DNA of 20,495 nt, taken from positions 1-20,495 of IMG/VR virus record IMGVR_UViG_3300023184_000616, one strand, 5' to 3'. Below are positions 6,308 to 14,135 of the stretch, piece after piece (position 1 is the stretch's first letter; each line of letters opens with the position of its first letter). Origin of the DNA: a virus. The notes under the pieces were generated by a model. That model was not told the origin of the DNA. It made no database searches and saw nothing but the letters and a program-made list of their open reading frames with translations. The position numbers and the translations under genes are program-made.

Positions 6308-6721
6308 TTATTTATGGTCCACTATGTCAAACTCAATGTTGTTGTTGGGATCTAGCATACTGGTAGAGGGAGTGTGATCAAGGTCAGCAAACATAGGCAC
6401 ACCTTGGCAGGCTTTTTTCAGCAGTCCCAATGGGTCTCCACGATCGGCAAACACATCATCAAAGTCAGTGGAGAATTCAAACGACCATCCTTGAGCAGTG
6501 TGTATGGTAGGTGAAATGTCCTGGGCCTGTGTATACAATCCAATGATTTGAAGTATGGTTTCCCAATTGCGTTGTTGATTTCTTGACCTATTCCAGGATG
6601 TTAAATCAGTTACTGATTGGCCTTCTCTATCATCAAATGGCAATACATTGGTTCTAAAGTGTCCTGTGACTCCCGTGGCTGTGCAGTCAAATTGAGTGGT
6701 CACACGAATCCTAGTAGTCAT
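6308..6721 (-). CDS. Unknown phage protein (137 aa)
   Basis: Start set at ATG 6719-6721, giving MTTRIRVTTQFDCTATGVTG. The frame is open slightly upstream to 6742, but that region holds the terminator T-tract. The protein has a beta-rich beginning, a central Arg/Asn/Trp helix (SWNRSRNQQRNWETILQII) and an acidic, Asp/Pro-rich C-terminus. I do not recognise a domain. There is no good Shine-Dalgarno. A CGTAAATA lies only 5 nt before the ATG, which would place the transcript start at or near the start codon. Small cysteine-poor beta/alpha protein between virion-type genes; a structural or chaperone-like role is possible. Confidence 0.65.
   Translation of the reverse strand: MTTRIRVTTQFDCTATGVTGHFRTNVLPFDDREGQSVTDLTSWNRSRNQQRNWETILQIIGLYTQAQDISPTIHTAQGWSFEFSTDFDDVFADRGDPLGLLKKACQGVPMFADLDHTPSTSMLDPNNNIEFDIVDHK
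6309..6316 (-). promoter_or_regulatory. T4-like late promoter element CATAAATA
   Basis: Minus strand, 7/8 match to TATAAATA, 16 nt before the holin-like gene. The spacing equals that of the perfect plus-strand element at 15986. It overlaps the stop codon of the preceding gene. Confidence 0.55.
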
Positions 6722-6726
6722 GCCAG

Positions 6727-6734
6727 TATTTACG
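6727..6734 (-). promoter_or_regulatory. TAAATA element CGTAAATA before gene at 6721
   Basis: Minus strand, 5 nt before the ATG and just after the terminator. If active, the mRNA would be leaderless or nearly so. Less secure than the other sites. Confidence 0.3.
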
Positions 6735-6740
6735 GCCAAC

Positions 6741-6769
6741 AAAAAACCCTGGATTTTTTACGTCCAGGG
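6741..6769 (-). terminator. Rho-independent terminator
   Basis: On the minus strand CCCTGGA (6769-6763), a 9-nt loop, TCCAGGG (6753-6747), then six T (6746-6741). A perfect 7-bp stem with U-tract, 25 nt after the stop of the structural gene at 6795. It is the clearest terminator in the window. Confidence 0.9.
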
Positions 6770-6794
6770 CGGATATCACTCAATCTAAAATTGA

Positions 6795-7226
6795 TTAGAC
6801 TGGAGCAAAGTTGGTTGCGGCTGTGGTGAACACAGCATTGCCTGCGGAACTGTTCAACTGTAGGTTCTGACCACCAGAAGCAACTGTGGCACTGGTGTTA
6901 GCAGTGGTCAACAGTGTTGCGGCTGTGAAAGCACCTGTTGGATAGATAGCCAAGTTCAACACTGTGGGTGCCGCTGGGCTAACTTGATACATGGCAACTG
7001 TTCCTTGCGTTTGAATTGCTTGGATAATGTTATTGATGTAGCCGTTTACGTTACCACTGGTTGTCAATGAACCATTAGCCACAACTGAGAAAAAGTCTAG
7101 TTTTGGACCTTGGAAGTTTACTGAACCAGTTGCCGCAATGTTGGCTGTTCCAGTAATCTGCGCATTGCCAGTGTCCATGTGGAACACTGGTTGGGTGGTA
7201 CCGTTTGTTTTTGTAAATCCTGCCAT
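6795..7226 (-). CDS. Small Thr/Ala-rich virion protein
   Basis: A 143-residue protein almost entirely of Thr, Ala, Gly, Asn, Ser and Val, with very few charged residues after the first 50. It begins MAGFTKTNGTTQPVFHMDTG. This is the look of a small virion surface or decoration protein with repeated beta strands. No catalytic motif. AAGGAG lies 7 nt before the ATG, the strongest ribosome site in the window. It has its own late promoter, a leader hairpin and a strong terminator, so it is a single-gene transcript, probably abundant. Capsid decoration, tail tube or fiber accessory roles are all possible; sequence alone does not decide. Confidence 0.75.
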   Translation of the reverse strand: MAGFTKTNGTTQPVFHMDTGNAQITGTANIAATGSVNFQGPKLDFFSVVANGSLTTSGNVNGYINNIIQAIQTQGTVAMYQVSPAAPTVLNLAIYPTGAFTAATLLTTANTSATVASGGQNLQLNSSAGNAVFTTAATNFAPV

Positions 7227-7239
7227 TTTAAATCTCCTT

Positions 7240-7269
7240 AATAAGTGGGCTTTTCGCCCTACACTTATT
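7240..7269 (-). promoter_or_regulatory. Leader hairpin directly upstream of ribosome site
   Basis: On the minus strand AATAAGTG, bulge TAG, GGC, loop GAAAA, GCC, CACTTATT: an 11-bp stem with a 3-nt bulge, ending at the AAGGAG of the gene at 7226. No T-tract follows, so it is not a terminator. It probably protects the mRNA 5' end or tunes translation. Confidence 0.6.
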
Positions 7270-7273
7270 TATC
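7266..7273 (-). promoter_or_regulatory. T4-like late promoter element GATAAATA
   Basis: Minus strand, 7/8 match to TATAAATA, 39 nt before the virion-protein start. The expected transcript would begin inside or at the 5' edge of the leader hairpin, which partly overlaps the element. Confidence 0.5.
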
Positions 7274-7287
7274 GAATTGGCAAAATT

Positions 7288-9213
7288 TTAGGCTTTTGGT
7301 GGGTTGTTTCGCTGGATATTTCTAGCAGTAAAATCAAATCGACTCACTGCTTTGCCATAGCCTGCAGGTGTGGCAAACACCCAGCCTTCGTTGCCGGGCA
7401 CTTGGGTGTCTAGTTTGCCCAACAAATCCAGTTTCAAATCATGTAGCAATTCAAACAATACAAAGGCAGCGGCTAATGCGCCTTCGTTGGAACTGGGACT
7501 ACGCAGATATTCAGTAATGTTGCGAAACTTTTGTGGAGTTTGTGTGGCCTTCAAATAATCCATAAAACCTGGCACTAGATCACTAAAATCGCCTGTGTAG
7601 GCAGGATAGTTGGGATTGATACGCCGGTTGATATAATCAACACACAATTTTGCCAGGTCTGTGATTTTCATTGCCCGCAGTTCTGCAGGATTGAAAAGTG
7701 TGTCAATGGCAGGACCCATGGTTCGCAACAGGCTCTTGATTTTTTTAACGTACTGATTTTCAAGTTCTACTGGCTGAGCATAGATGGGTTCAATCAACAA
7801 TAGGCCAGGCACAGGGTTGAATTTGACTCTAGACAATGGTTGTTTGGCGCCGCCTGCATCTTCATACATGGTATGTACTGCCACGCCAATTTCGCTGTTG
7901 GCAATGGCTGTGCCTAGTTTGCTTTTTACAGGAATACGATATTCTACAGTGTTGGGTTTAAACTCCAAATTGCCTGCTACCACAGGAGGTGTTGTGATGT
8001 ACAACAAATCACCCTTGACATAGCCCCTAAAGTTTTTAGGAGTGGCAGCCTCTAAGTATGGCCATATGGCTTGATACACAGGTAATAGTTGTTCCACTCG
8101 ATTGGCCACATTTCCTTTGGCAGCCGCATTGGCATCACGCTGTGCCATGTTGTCTGCAATGGCTTGGGGACTGGTAAACAAACCGTCATAGCCCACTGCT
8201 TCAAATCCTGATCCGTCTGTTAAAACAAATTCACCTGTGTCAGGTTTGCGACCAAATACCACAGCAGGTTTGCCATCCCATTTTACTGATGCAACTTTGC
8301 TGTTTTCTCTAAAGGCGTCCACGATTGCTAGGGCTGTTTTGACGCCGGCTGTGCCATTTCTAAATATGTAATCTTCCAGGTGCTCAATACCCTTGGCCCG
8401 ACCGCCCACAGGTGCCGGTGCGGCAGCAGGTTTGGCTGCTTCTACTAGAGCATACATGCCTTGATTTACAATACGATCACGCAATCGTGCCAGGAAGTAA
8501 ACATCACCGCTTTCTTCTAATTGGGTAGGCTCCTTGAGTCCTTCTCGGGCCAGGTACTCACGGAAGTCTCGGAGTTTGGTGTCACGATCTTTGTCACGTG
8601 CCAGGAATGAGTAGATGCTTTCTACATTGCCCAAATCGCCTTTAGTGGCCTTGGGGCCTAGTATGGCCTTGGCCACTGAGTCCGGATCTTGGCTCACAAG
8701 TTCATTGGTGGCACGACTGAACATACCATTGGCACCTATCTTGAGACCCAGTTGTTTGGCTATCGAACTCATTAGCACAGCACGAACCATTCCTTTGTAG
8801 GAAGATGGTGTGACTTGATTGTAGAAGAATGTGCCCCAGTCCAAGTTAGGGAAAAACATAAAGTCTGTTTGTACATAGCCAAGATCAGGTCTACCTGTAA
8901 TAGGAGTACGTAGATGTACTTCGCCTGACTTCTTGACCCAGGTCTTGGGATCTTGACCATGACTTCTAGCCCAGGCTTCTAGTCGTGCGGCCAGTTCATC
9001 TTTTGATATTTTGCTGGCATCAACTGCTAGGTCCAGGTCACCAGACGTGGCGGCTTTACCAGTAGAGCCCAACCACCGCTCACGCGGAAATTCTAGTCCT
9101 GTGAGTTGTTCTATCCAGGTTACTGTGCTGGGCACGTCGGTTTGATTGATGCGTTGTGTTAATGGTTTTCCGTCAGCATCTTTGAATACATTACCACCTT
9201 CAAACAATTTCAT
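7288..9213 (-). CDS. Two-domain nucleotidyltransferase-like phage protein
   Basis: A 641-residue protein with two separate nucleotidyltransferase signatures. Domain 1 (about 40-250) has LGS at 48-50, then D59-L-D61, and a later strand YVQTDFMFF with D117: the G-S...D-x-D...D pattern of Pol beta-like transferases. An Ala/Pro linker lies at 259-268. Domain 2 starts GIEHLEDYIF and has VKWDGKPAVVFG with K311-x-D-G314, the lysine motif of ligase/capping-type covalent nucleotidyltransferases; GYVKGDLLYI and the VEYRIP strand may be later motifs. The second half resembles a phage family of unknown function (DUF6267-like, from memory). The start MKLFE fits the pentad shared with nearby proteins. It overlaps the upstream gene by an ATGA. 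Enzyme activity is inferred; DNA/RNA repair, tRNA or protein modification are all possible. Confidence 0.75.
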   Translation of the reverse strand: MKLFEGGNVFKDADGKPLTQRINQTDVPSTVTWIEQLTGLEFPRERWLGSTGKAATSGDLDLAVDASKISKDELAARLEAWARSHGQDPKTWVKKSGEVHLRTPITGRPDLGYVQTDFMFFPNLDWGTFFYNQVTPSSYKGMVRAVLMSSIAKQLGLKIGANGMFSRATNELVSQDPDSVAKAILGPKATKGDLGNVESIYSFLARDKDRDTKLRDFREYLAREGLKEPTQLEESGDVYFLARLRDRIVNQGMYALVEAAKPAAAPAPVGGRAKGIEHLEDYIFRNGTAGVKTALAIVDAFRENSKVASVKWDGKPAVVFGRKPDTGEFVLTDGSGFEAVGYDGLFTSPQAIADNMAQRDANAAAKGNVANRVEQLLPVYQAIWPYLEAATPKNFRGYVKGDLLYITTPPVVAGNLEFKPNTVEYRIPVKSKLGTAIANSEIGVAVHTMYEDAGGAKQPLSRVKFNPVPGLLLIEPIYAQPVELENQYVKKIKSLLRTMGPAIDTLFNPAELRAMKITDLAKLCVDYINRRINPNYPAYTGDFSDLVPGFMDYLKATQTPQKFRNITEYLRSPSSNEGALAAAFVLFELLHDLKLDLLGKLDTQVPGNEGWVFATPAGYGKAVSRFDFTARNIQRNNPPKA

Positions 9214-10331
9214 GATACGTTGAATCCTAACGCCTCTAGATAGGCTGAAGTATTAGCGTCTGCACTGCGTACTGGAGACAGAGCACTGGTAATTTTTTTA
9301 ATTGCTTCCAACTGACTGGCACTGATACCGGCTGCTTTGGCAATATCGGTGGCAGCCACAGATGCACCACCTGACAATCTTTTTGTTTGTCCAACAGCAC
9401 CACCCGATGCGGCTGCGGTCTGCGAATTGGCTGCTGTGATTTTTTGACTTTCAACACTGGTAGCAGCCACAAGATCTTGAAATGCTTTCTCTTGTTCGCC
9501 AGGGTTGTTTTCAGTGGCTAAAATTTTAGCCAAAGCGTTTTTGATCACAGGATTGGCCAGATACTCTGCTGAATGAGACACCATTGATTGTGGAATCACT
9601 GATTTTTTGTACCAGTCGGTAAGTTGACCAAGTGAAGCCGCTTCAGTTATAGGTGATTTTTTTTCTGCCGCTTGAATTTTTGCTATCAATGCGGCATCTG
9701 CTGGATTTTTAGGATCCAATGGTTTTTGTCCTTTGCCGACTACTATTGGTTCGATTTTTGGTGTTGGTATTGGCGGTTGACTATTACTTGCCCGAATTGC
9801 ATTTACTTTTTGTAATTCTTGTGGTGATAATGCAGGGCCACCTTGTAAACTTGCAGTTGCTTTTTTTAGTAATGCAAGTTCATTTCTAGATTTGTTTAAT
9901 TCAGGTGACGTAGCCACTGCTGGTTGTGGTAATTTTGAGCCACCAACTGTGGGAATACCAGCCGGAGCATTAGTCTTTACACTACTATAACCTGGCGCAG
10001 TTGTTGTTGTTTGAGACGGAGCGGCAGCGGTCTGCGCGGCTGGAAGACTTTTACTGGCCTGTTTCCACTGTGCCTGTAGATTGGACGCCACTTGTTTCAT
10101 GGCCGCTGTGTTTTTGACTGCCTGCATGCGTTTGGCGAAATCACTCATGGTCAAATCATGTGTGCCAAACGCACCTTGGCCAGCACCAGGAGTGATTGTT
10201 CTCAGTGCGTCTTTTGTGCCACCGGGTTGCATCAGAGCGCGACCAGCGGCGCCTATTTTAGACAATAACCCACTGGGTCCAGCAAGGTCAACTTCGTTTA
10301 GTTGTGACCTAGTTAATTCATGAATCTGCAT
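9210..10331 (-). CDS. Probable internal virion protein with low-complexity linkers
   Basis: A 373-residue protein starting MQIHELTRSQLNEVDLAGPSG. It has a short helical start (residues 1-35), a long Ala/Thr/Pro/Gln-rich linker (95-205), a more ordered helical block (220-290) and a Ser/Ala-rich C-terminus. No enzyme motif, signal peptide or membrane segment. IHE (3-5) and LNE (11-13) match the [LI]-x-E pattern cut by the T4 prohead protease gp21, and lie where T4 capsid-targeting sequences lie. Composition and place between the 82-aa and 641-aa genes suggest an internal head or assembly protein. It overlaps the upstream gene by 14 nt and the downstream one by 4. Function not recognised. Confidence 0.7.
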   Translation of the reverse strand: MQIHELTRSQLNEVDLAGPSGLLSKIGAAGRALMQPGGTKDALRTITPGAGQGAFGTHDLTMSDFAKRMQAVKNTAAMKQVASNLQAQWKQASKSLPAAQTAAAPSQTTTTAPGYSSVKTNAPAGIPTVGGSKLPQPAVATSPELNKSRNELALLKKATASLQGGPALSPQELQKVNAIRASNSQPPIPTPKIEPIVVGKGQKPLDPKNPADAALIAKIQAAEKKSPITEAASLGQLTDWYKKSVIPQSMVSHSAEYLANPVIKNALAKILATENNPGEQEKAFQDLVAATSVESQKITAANSQTAAASGGAVGQTKRLSGGASVAATDIAKAAGISASQLEAIKKITSALSPVRSADANTSAYLEALGFNVS

Positions 10332-10566
10332 GGGTACGTCTCACTGTTCTTTCGAAACGGCCAGCATCTCTAGTGCGGATAGCATTCAGCAGTTTTCTAG
10401 TGAGATTTTCTGCTTGCTCAGGCGGAAAAGTGGCGTCAATTTGCTCCAGCAGATTGATAGCACTGGCTATGATGTTGCTGGCCCGGCTCTCTATCACTAG
10501 ATGGCGCTCACGCTCAACATACATTGAATCTAATTCTTCTAGCAAACTGCGTGTTTTTTTCTGCAT
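10318..10566 (-). CDS. Conserved small helical phage protein (82 aa)
   Basis: An 82-residue, all-helical protein beginning MQKKTRSLLEELDSMY with many Arg/Glu pairs and an Arg-rich end (RFERTVRRTH). From memory, very similar small proteins occur in T4-like marine phages next to virion genes, with no known function. ACTAAATA lies 20 nt upstream, and AAAGG lies about 11 nt before the ATG. Its last 14 nt overlap the next gene. It begins the late unit 10566-7288. Confidence 0.75.
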   Translation of the reverse strand: MQKKTRSLLEELDSMYVERERHLVIESRASNIIASAINLLEQIDATFPPEQAENLTRKLLNAIRTRDAGRFERTVRRTHADS

Positions 10567-10586
10567 CAGGGCGGTGACCTTTGAAT

Positions 10587-10594
10587 TATTTAGT
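10587..10594 (-). promoter_or_regulatory. T4-like late promoter element ACTAAATA
   Basis: Minus strand, 20 nt before the start at 10566. It overlaps the first copy of a 13-nt direct repeat whose second copy lies 17 nt upstream. Confidence 0.5.
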
Positions 10595-10619
10595 TTATTT
10601 TGCCCATTAGTTTATTTTG
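10590..10619. repeat. 13-nt direct repeat
   Basis: TTAGTTTATTTTG at 10590-10602 and again at 10607-10619 (period 17). The second copy carries the stop codon of the glycosyltransferase gene; the first overlaps the late promoter element. Confidence 0.8.
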
Positions 10620-11728
10620 GTGCTGTGGGCTATGATCTCATCAACCACTATTTTGTAGTGTGTTTTGTTAATCTTTCCCATTAGTGACCATTTAAGTTTC
10701 TGCTCAATTTGATTTTGAATTTTCAAAAATTTTTCAATAGTCGCATGACTGTTACAGTTTAGAATAGACTTTACTAACCAATCATGATAATTTCTCACAA
10801 TGTTCAAATTGTTTTGTATTCTTTTTTGAATTTGTGGATCTCTGATTAATTCAGTTGCGTGGTTAAACATGTCAGCATTGTCTGACAATATTTTCCAAGT
10901 TCTTGTAACTAAATTAGGCTCGTATTGATTTGAGGTGTTTATTATATCTTTAAAACTATCAAGTCCCATGTTATCCAAAATGTCATAACTACCATAACCA
11001 AATAATATTGGTATAGTGCCTCCATATACAGCCTGTAGATATTTTTCTGAGAGGACACATTGTTTTTCCCAGGTATCTGATTCAAGAACCAAACTGAAAA
11101 CTGACTGGTCTACTAGATATTTTATGTTTTTTTCAAAATTTATAGATGGGACATATTGTACGTTTTTTAAATTAGGCACTGTGCCTTTATATAATTTATC
11201 TAGCATTTTGATAGTTGGCCCAAATGAATATGTCCAATCTACAATATTACCTATTTGTAAAAATTCATTCAAATGATCTAAAAAATCAGATTGAGTCCAA
11301 GACTGAGTATATGTGAATTGAAATTGGCTGCCATAGTTGGCCAACCAACAACTGGCAACGATCCTATGTGGTCGAGGATAGTTTGAACAACAATTAAGTG
11401 CATATTTTTTTTTTGGAAAATCAAGTTTTAGATTTTTAAAAACTTCACTGTATTGTTTTGCTTCCGAATAAAGATATAGTGGCAAGTACAACAATTTTGT
11501 AGTATCAGGCAAACCTACATAACTATCTAAAACAAAAAAATGATCATTTTGAAACCAATCAAATGATTCTAATCGTTGTTTTTCTTCGACCAATAATTTA
11601 TTAGGGTCAATATTTTGATGAGGCACAATGTCATGTAGCCATATTACGGATCTTTTACCTTGAGATGGTATATCTTCAATTTCAATTCGATTCTTAGGAG
11701 AAATGACATTAACGGTGATGTCATCCAT
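10607..11728 (-). CDS. GT10-like glycosyltransferase
   Basis: A 373-residue protein whose middle carries the signature of family GT10 (fucosyltransferase-like): FSLVLES (211-217) and SEKYLQAVYGGTIPILFG (227-244), matching the pattern F-x-L-x-x-E-[NS]...[TS]-E-K...G-x-x-P-I. Such enzymes move a sugar from a nucleotide donor to a glycan. Donor and acceptor are unknown, and fucose specificity should not be assumed. No membrane segment is visible, so it is probably cytoplasmic, acting on lipopolysaccharide precursors or virion proteins. It overlaps the helicase stop by 8 nt. A 60-base sample (11221-11280) is 23% G+C against 42% in the helicase (12241-12300), suggesting later acquisition into the replication operon. 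Confidence 0.7.
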   Translation of the reverse strand: MDDITVNVISPKNRIEIEDIPSQGKRSVIWLHDIVPHQNIDPNKLLVEEKQRLESFDWFQNDHFFVLDSYVGLPDTTKLLYLPLYLYSEAKQYSEVFKNLKLDFPKKKYALNCCSNYPRPHRIVASCWLANYGSQFQFTYTQSWTQSDFLDHLNEFLQIGNIVDWTYSFGPTIKMLDKLYKGTVPNLKNVQYVPSINFEKNIKYLVDQSVFSLVLESDTWEKQCVLSEKYLQAVYGGTIPILFGYGSYDILDNMGLDSFKDIINTSNQYEPNLVTRTWKILSDNADMFNHATELIRDPQIQKRIQNNLNIVRNYHDWLVKSILNCNSHATIEKFLKIQNQIEQKLKWSLMGKINKTHYKIVVDEIIAHSTKIN

Positions 11729-13166
11729 GCTTGATCTGTCCTAGTAGTTGTTTTAGTTTTGCACTTTGTACATCTGCTGTGACTTTGGGTGCTTCTAGAT
11801 CAAAATCTTCCTTGGGCTTGGCACGTTCCCAAGGTGATGTAGAGGATTCACTTTCTTCGGTAGTTTTGACTTGACTCTTGGCCTTGATTGAATCCATGAT
11901 ACTGGGCTTGGCACCACCACGGAAGTTATCTCGCTCGTCACCACCTTCATCTGTAATACGCATGGTTTCGATGTTGTATTCTAAATCAATCTTTTGACCT
12001 ACGCCGGTACTACTACGCGACTTCATGCATTGAATTTGATACTTGCCACGCTCTTTCATGGCACGTGATGTAAAGATACCAAACACGTTGTCTGCTGTGT
12101 TGATCTTAGAGATACCACCTGAAATGTGCGAGTGGTCAAATTCAACTTCTTCCACAGCACTACGATTCAACTGTGACGCTGTTACCATTAACACACTCAG
12201 TTCCTTGGCCAAGTTACGTAGTTCTTCACTCACATACTTATCTTTAACAAACAAGTCATTGGGCGATACTTTTGCACTCACAGGCATCAGCAAGTCCAAA
12301 TAGTCAATCATCACAAAGTCTACCTTCTTACCTGTTTGAATTTGATACTCTTTCAAGTATGCACGAATGTCGTTAATGTTGCTCTGTGCCGGCAAACCTT
12401 TGACCTGATAGTTGCCCGACTTTTTGGCCACTAACTTGACCTTGAGTTCGGTTGTGTCCATGTCTTTGCGAATGTCCTTGGTACTCATGTTTGTTAACAT
12501 AGCATCAGTGCGCAAACTTGTGAGTTCTTCTGAAAGTTCTAGTGTAATGTACACCCCACTCAGTCCTTGTTGTAGCCAGTTCAATGCAATGTTCATCATC
12601 ACAAGTGATTTGCCTGATCCAGAACCTCCGGCAAAAATATTGAGTTCTCCACGACTGAACCCGCCATACAACAATCTGTCCAGTTGTGGCCATCCTGTTG
12701 ACACTTGCCCGCCCGAGTTGAAGTACTTCTCAATGCGAGCCTTAGGATCAGCAAAGTAATCCGTGCCCATGTCTTTGGTGAGTGATATTTGTACTGCATC
12801 TTTGATGAGTTTTTCAACAGGTTCAAATTCGCCTTTTTCCAGCAAGTCTGCTGATTTCAATATGGCACGTTCAAGTTCTTGACGTCGGGTAAATGCTTCA
12901 AACTCGCCCATGAACCAGTCAAAATGTCCTTCATTCAAGTCTGGAACTGGTTGCAATTTAACGCCTGTGGTTGCCGCAATTTGTGTGCGGTCTGGCATTG
13001 TCTTGTGTTTGTCTGAGTGCTCTTTGATAAATTCAGCCGCTGGTCTTAAACTCCGGTCAAAGTTCTGCGGGTTGTAGATATTTTGAACACGCACATAACT
13101 TGTTGCGTCTTCTAGCATCATTTCTAGAAATAGTCTCTGGACGTCAAGTCCGTATTCTTTTAACAA
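11721..13166 (-). CDS. Replicative DNA helicase, DnaB-type (T4 gp41-like)
   Basis: A 481-residue hexameric helicase of the DnaB/RecA fold, close to T4 gp41 (475 aa) in length. It unwinds the fork 5' to 3' on the lagging strand with the primase. Walker A GGSGSGKS is at 180-187, the following E210 sits in VYITLELS, Walker B FVMID at 284-288, and the TASQLNR sensor at 329-335. The start is a TTG (13164-13166) supported by AAGGAAG 7 nt upstream. The first codons lie inside the primase 3' end (23-nt overlap). The Ser/Lys/Glu-rich tail after about 410 is probably flexible and used for partner contact. Primase upstream and helicase together form the phage primosome. Confidence 0.93.
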   Translation of the reverse strand: MLKEYGLDVQRLFLEMMLEDATSYVRVQNIYNPQNFDRSLRPAAEFIKEHSDKHKTMPDRTQIAATTGVKLQPVPDLNEGHFDWFMGEFEAFTRRQELERAILKSADLLEKGEFEPVEKLIKDAVQISLTKDMGTDYFADPKARIEKYFNSGGQVSTGWPQLDRLLYGGFSRGELNIFAGGSGSGKSLVMMNIALNWLQQGLSGVYITLELSEELTSLRTDAMLTNMSTKDIRKDMDTTELKVKLVAKKSGNYQVKGLPAQSNINDIRAYLKEYQIQTGKKVDFVMIDYLDLLMPVSAKVSPNDLFVKDKYVSEELRNLAKELSVLMVTASQLNRSAVEEVEFDHSHISGGISKINTADNVFGIFTSRAMKERGKYQIQCMKSRSSTGVGQKIDLEYNIETMRITDEGGDERDNFRGGAKPSIMDSIKAKSQVKTTEESESSTSPWERAKPKEDFDLEAPKVTADVQSAKLKQLLGQIKHG

Positions 13167-14133
13167 GTTGCTTCTTCCTTATTTCAATTTTAATCTTACT
13201 GACTTCTCTTGCCTGCATTATAGTTAGCAAGGCCCCCAATCGTCCTAGTTTTATCACAGCGTCGTTGACATCTTTGCAACCCTCAGGCCACTCAGGTATG
13301 CTCACTGCCCAACCCAGTTCCACAGCACGGTCAATCAGTTCCACACCTGCGATGTCTTGATCGGGTACCACAGTTACCTCACGCCCAAGACTGCGTATCA
13401 ATCTTGCTTGACTATCGCTGATGGTGTTGTGCATCACAGCAAGTCCACCAATTGAGAGTGCATCAAAGATGCCTTCCATCACCAACACATGTTGCCAGTT
13501 GGCATGTTGCAAGTCTGTGCCAAACACATAACCGGGTTGTGAGTGATTGATGTACCGGGGCTGTTTGTCATCCAAAAACCTAGCACACCAACCCACCACC
13601 TTGTTATCGTATGTGAACGGCACCAACACAAACGGTCGAACCCAATGAATGCCGTCATTCTTAATGGCAGTCATTATGGGAAAGTCTTCAGGTACTCCAC
13701 GTCGACGAATGTAATCCCAGTATAGTGGAAACTCTGGCGTGACCACTTCGGCAAATGGCGGTAGGTCATCATATTCTTCAAATTTGATATCACTGAGTGC
13801 ATTGAATATTCGTTGACGATCTTCCAGTATGCCGTGTATGCTACGGTGCCGTAGACTTTCAAGATTGAGCATGTCAATCTCATTTTCTGGCACGCCCATC
13901 CATCCCAGTAATCTTCGGGCCTTGAAGCCCACTGTGCGCCCTAGTATGAAACTGGCTGTGTACGAGCAGTTGAAACAGTGATAACTCCATCCTGCTTCGG
14001 TAACTTTGATGCCACCGCGACCACGACGATCTTGTGAGTTGCTGTTGTGAGTGCAACACACTGCATTGAAACTAATCCAACCTTGTGGACTGGGTTTTCG
14101 TTTCGCAGGTAGGTACTGAAGTATATCAAGCAT
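13144..14133 (-). CDS. DNA primase (T4 gp61-like)
   Basis: A 329-residue primase, near T4 gp61 (342 aa). It makes RNA primers for lagging-strand synthesis. The N-terminal zinc ribbon uses C26/C27, H29 and C53-x2-C56 (HCFNC). The Toprim core shows VMEGIFDAL with E220 and VVPDQDIAG with D258-x-D260, which bind the catalytic metals. The 3' end overlaps the helicase by 23 nt, which fits their joint action. It starts 2 nt after the SGNH gene ends. All expected motifs are intact. Confidence 0.92.
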   Translation of the reverse strand: MLDILQYLPAKRKPSPQGWISFNAVCCTHNSNSQDRRGRGGIKVTEAGWSYHCFNCSYTASFILGRTVGFKARRLLGWMGVPENEIDMLNLESLRHRSIHGILEDRQRIFNALSDIKFEEYDDLPPFAEVVTPEFPLYWDYIRRRGVPEDFPIMTAIKNDGIHWVRPFVLVPFTYDNKVVGWCARFLDDKQPRYINHSQPGYVFGTDLQHANWQHVLVMEGIFDALSIGGLAVMHNTISDSQARLIRSLGREVTVVPDQDIAGVELIDRAVELGWAVSIPEWPEGCKDVNDAVIKLGRLGALLTIMQAREVSKIKIEIRKKQLVKRIRT

Positions 14134-14135
14134 TG

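Noticed and set aside
10607-11728. Calling the glycosyltransferase a fucosyltransferase
   Set aside because: The GT10 signature supports the family, but donor specificity cannot be read from it.
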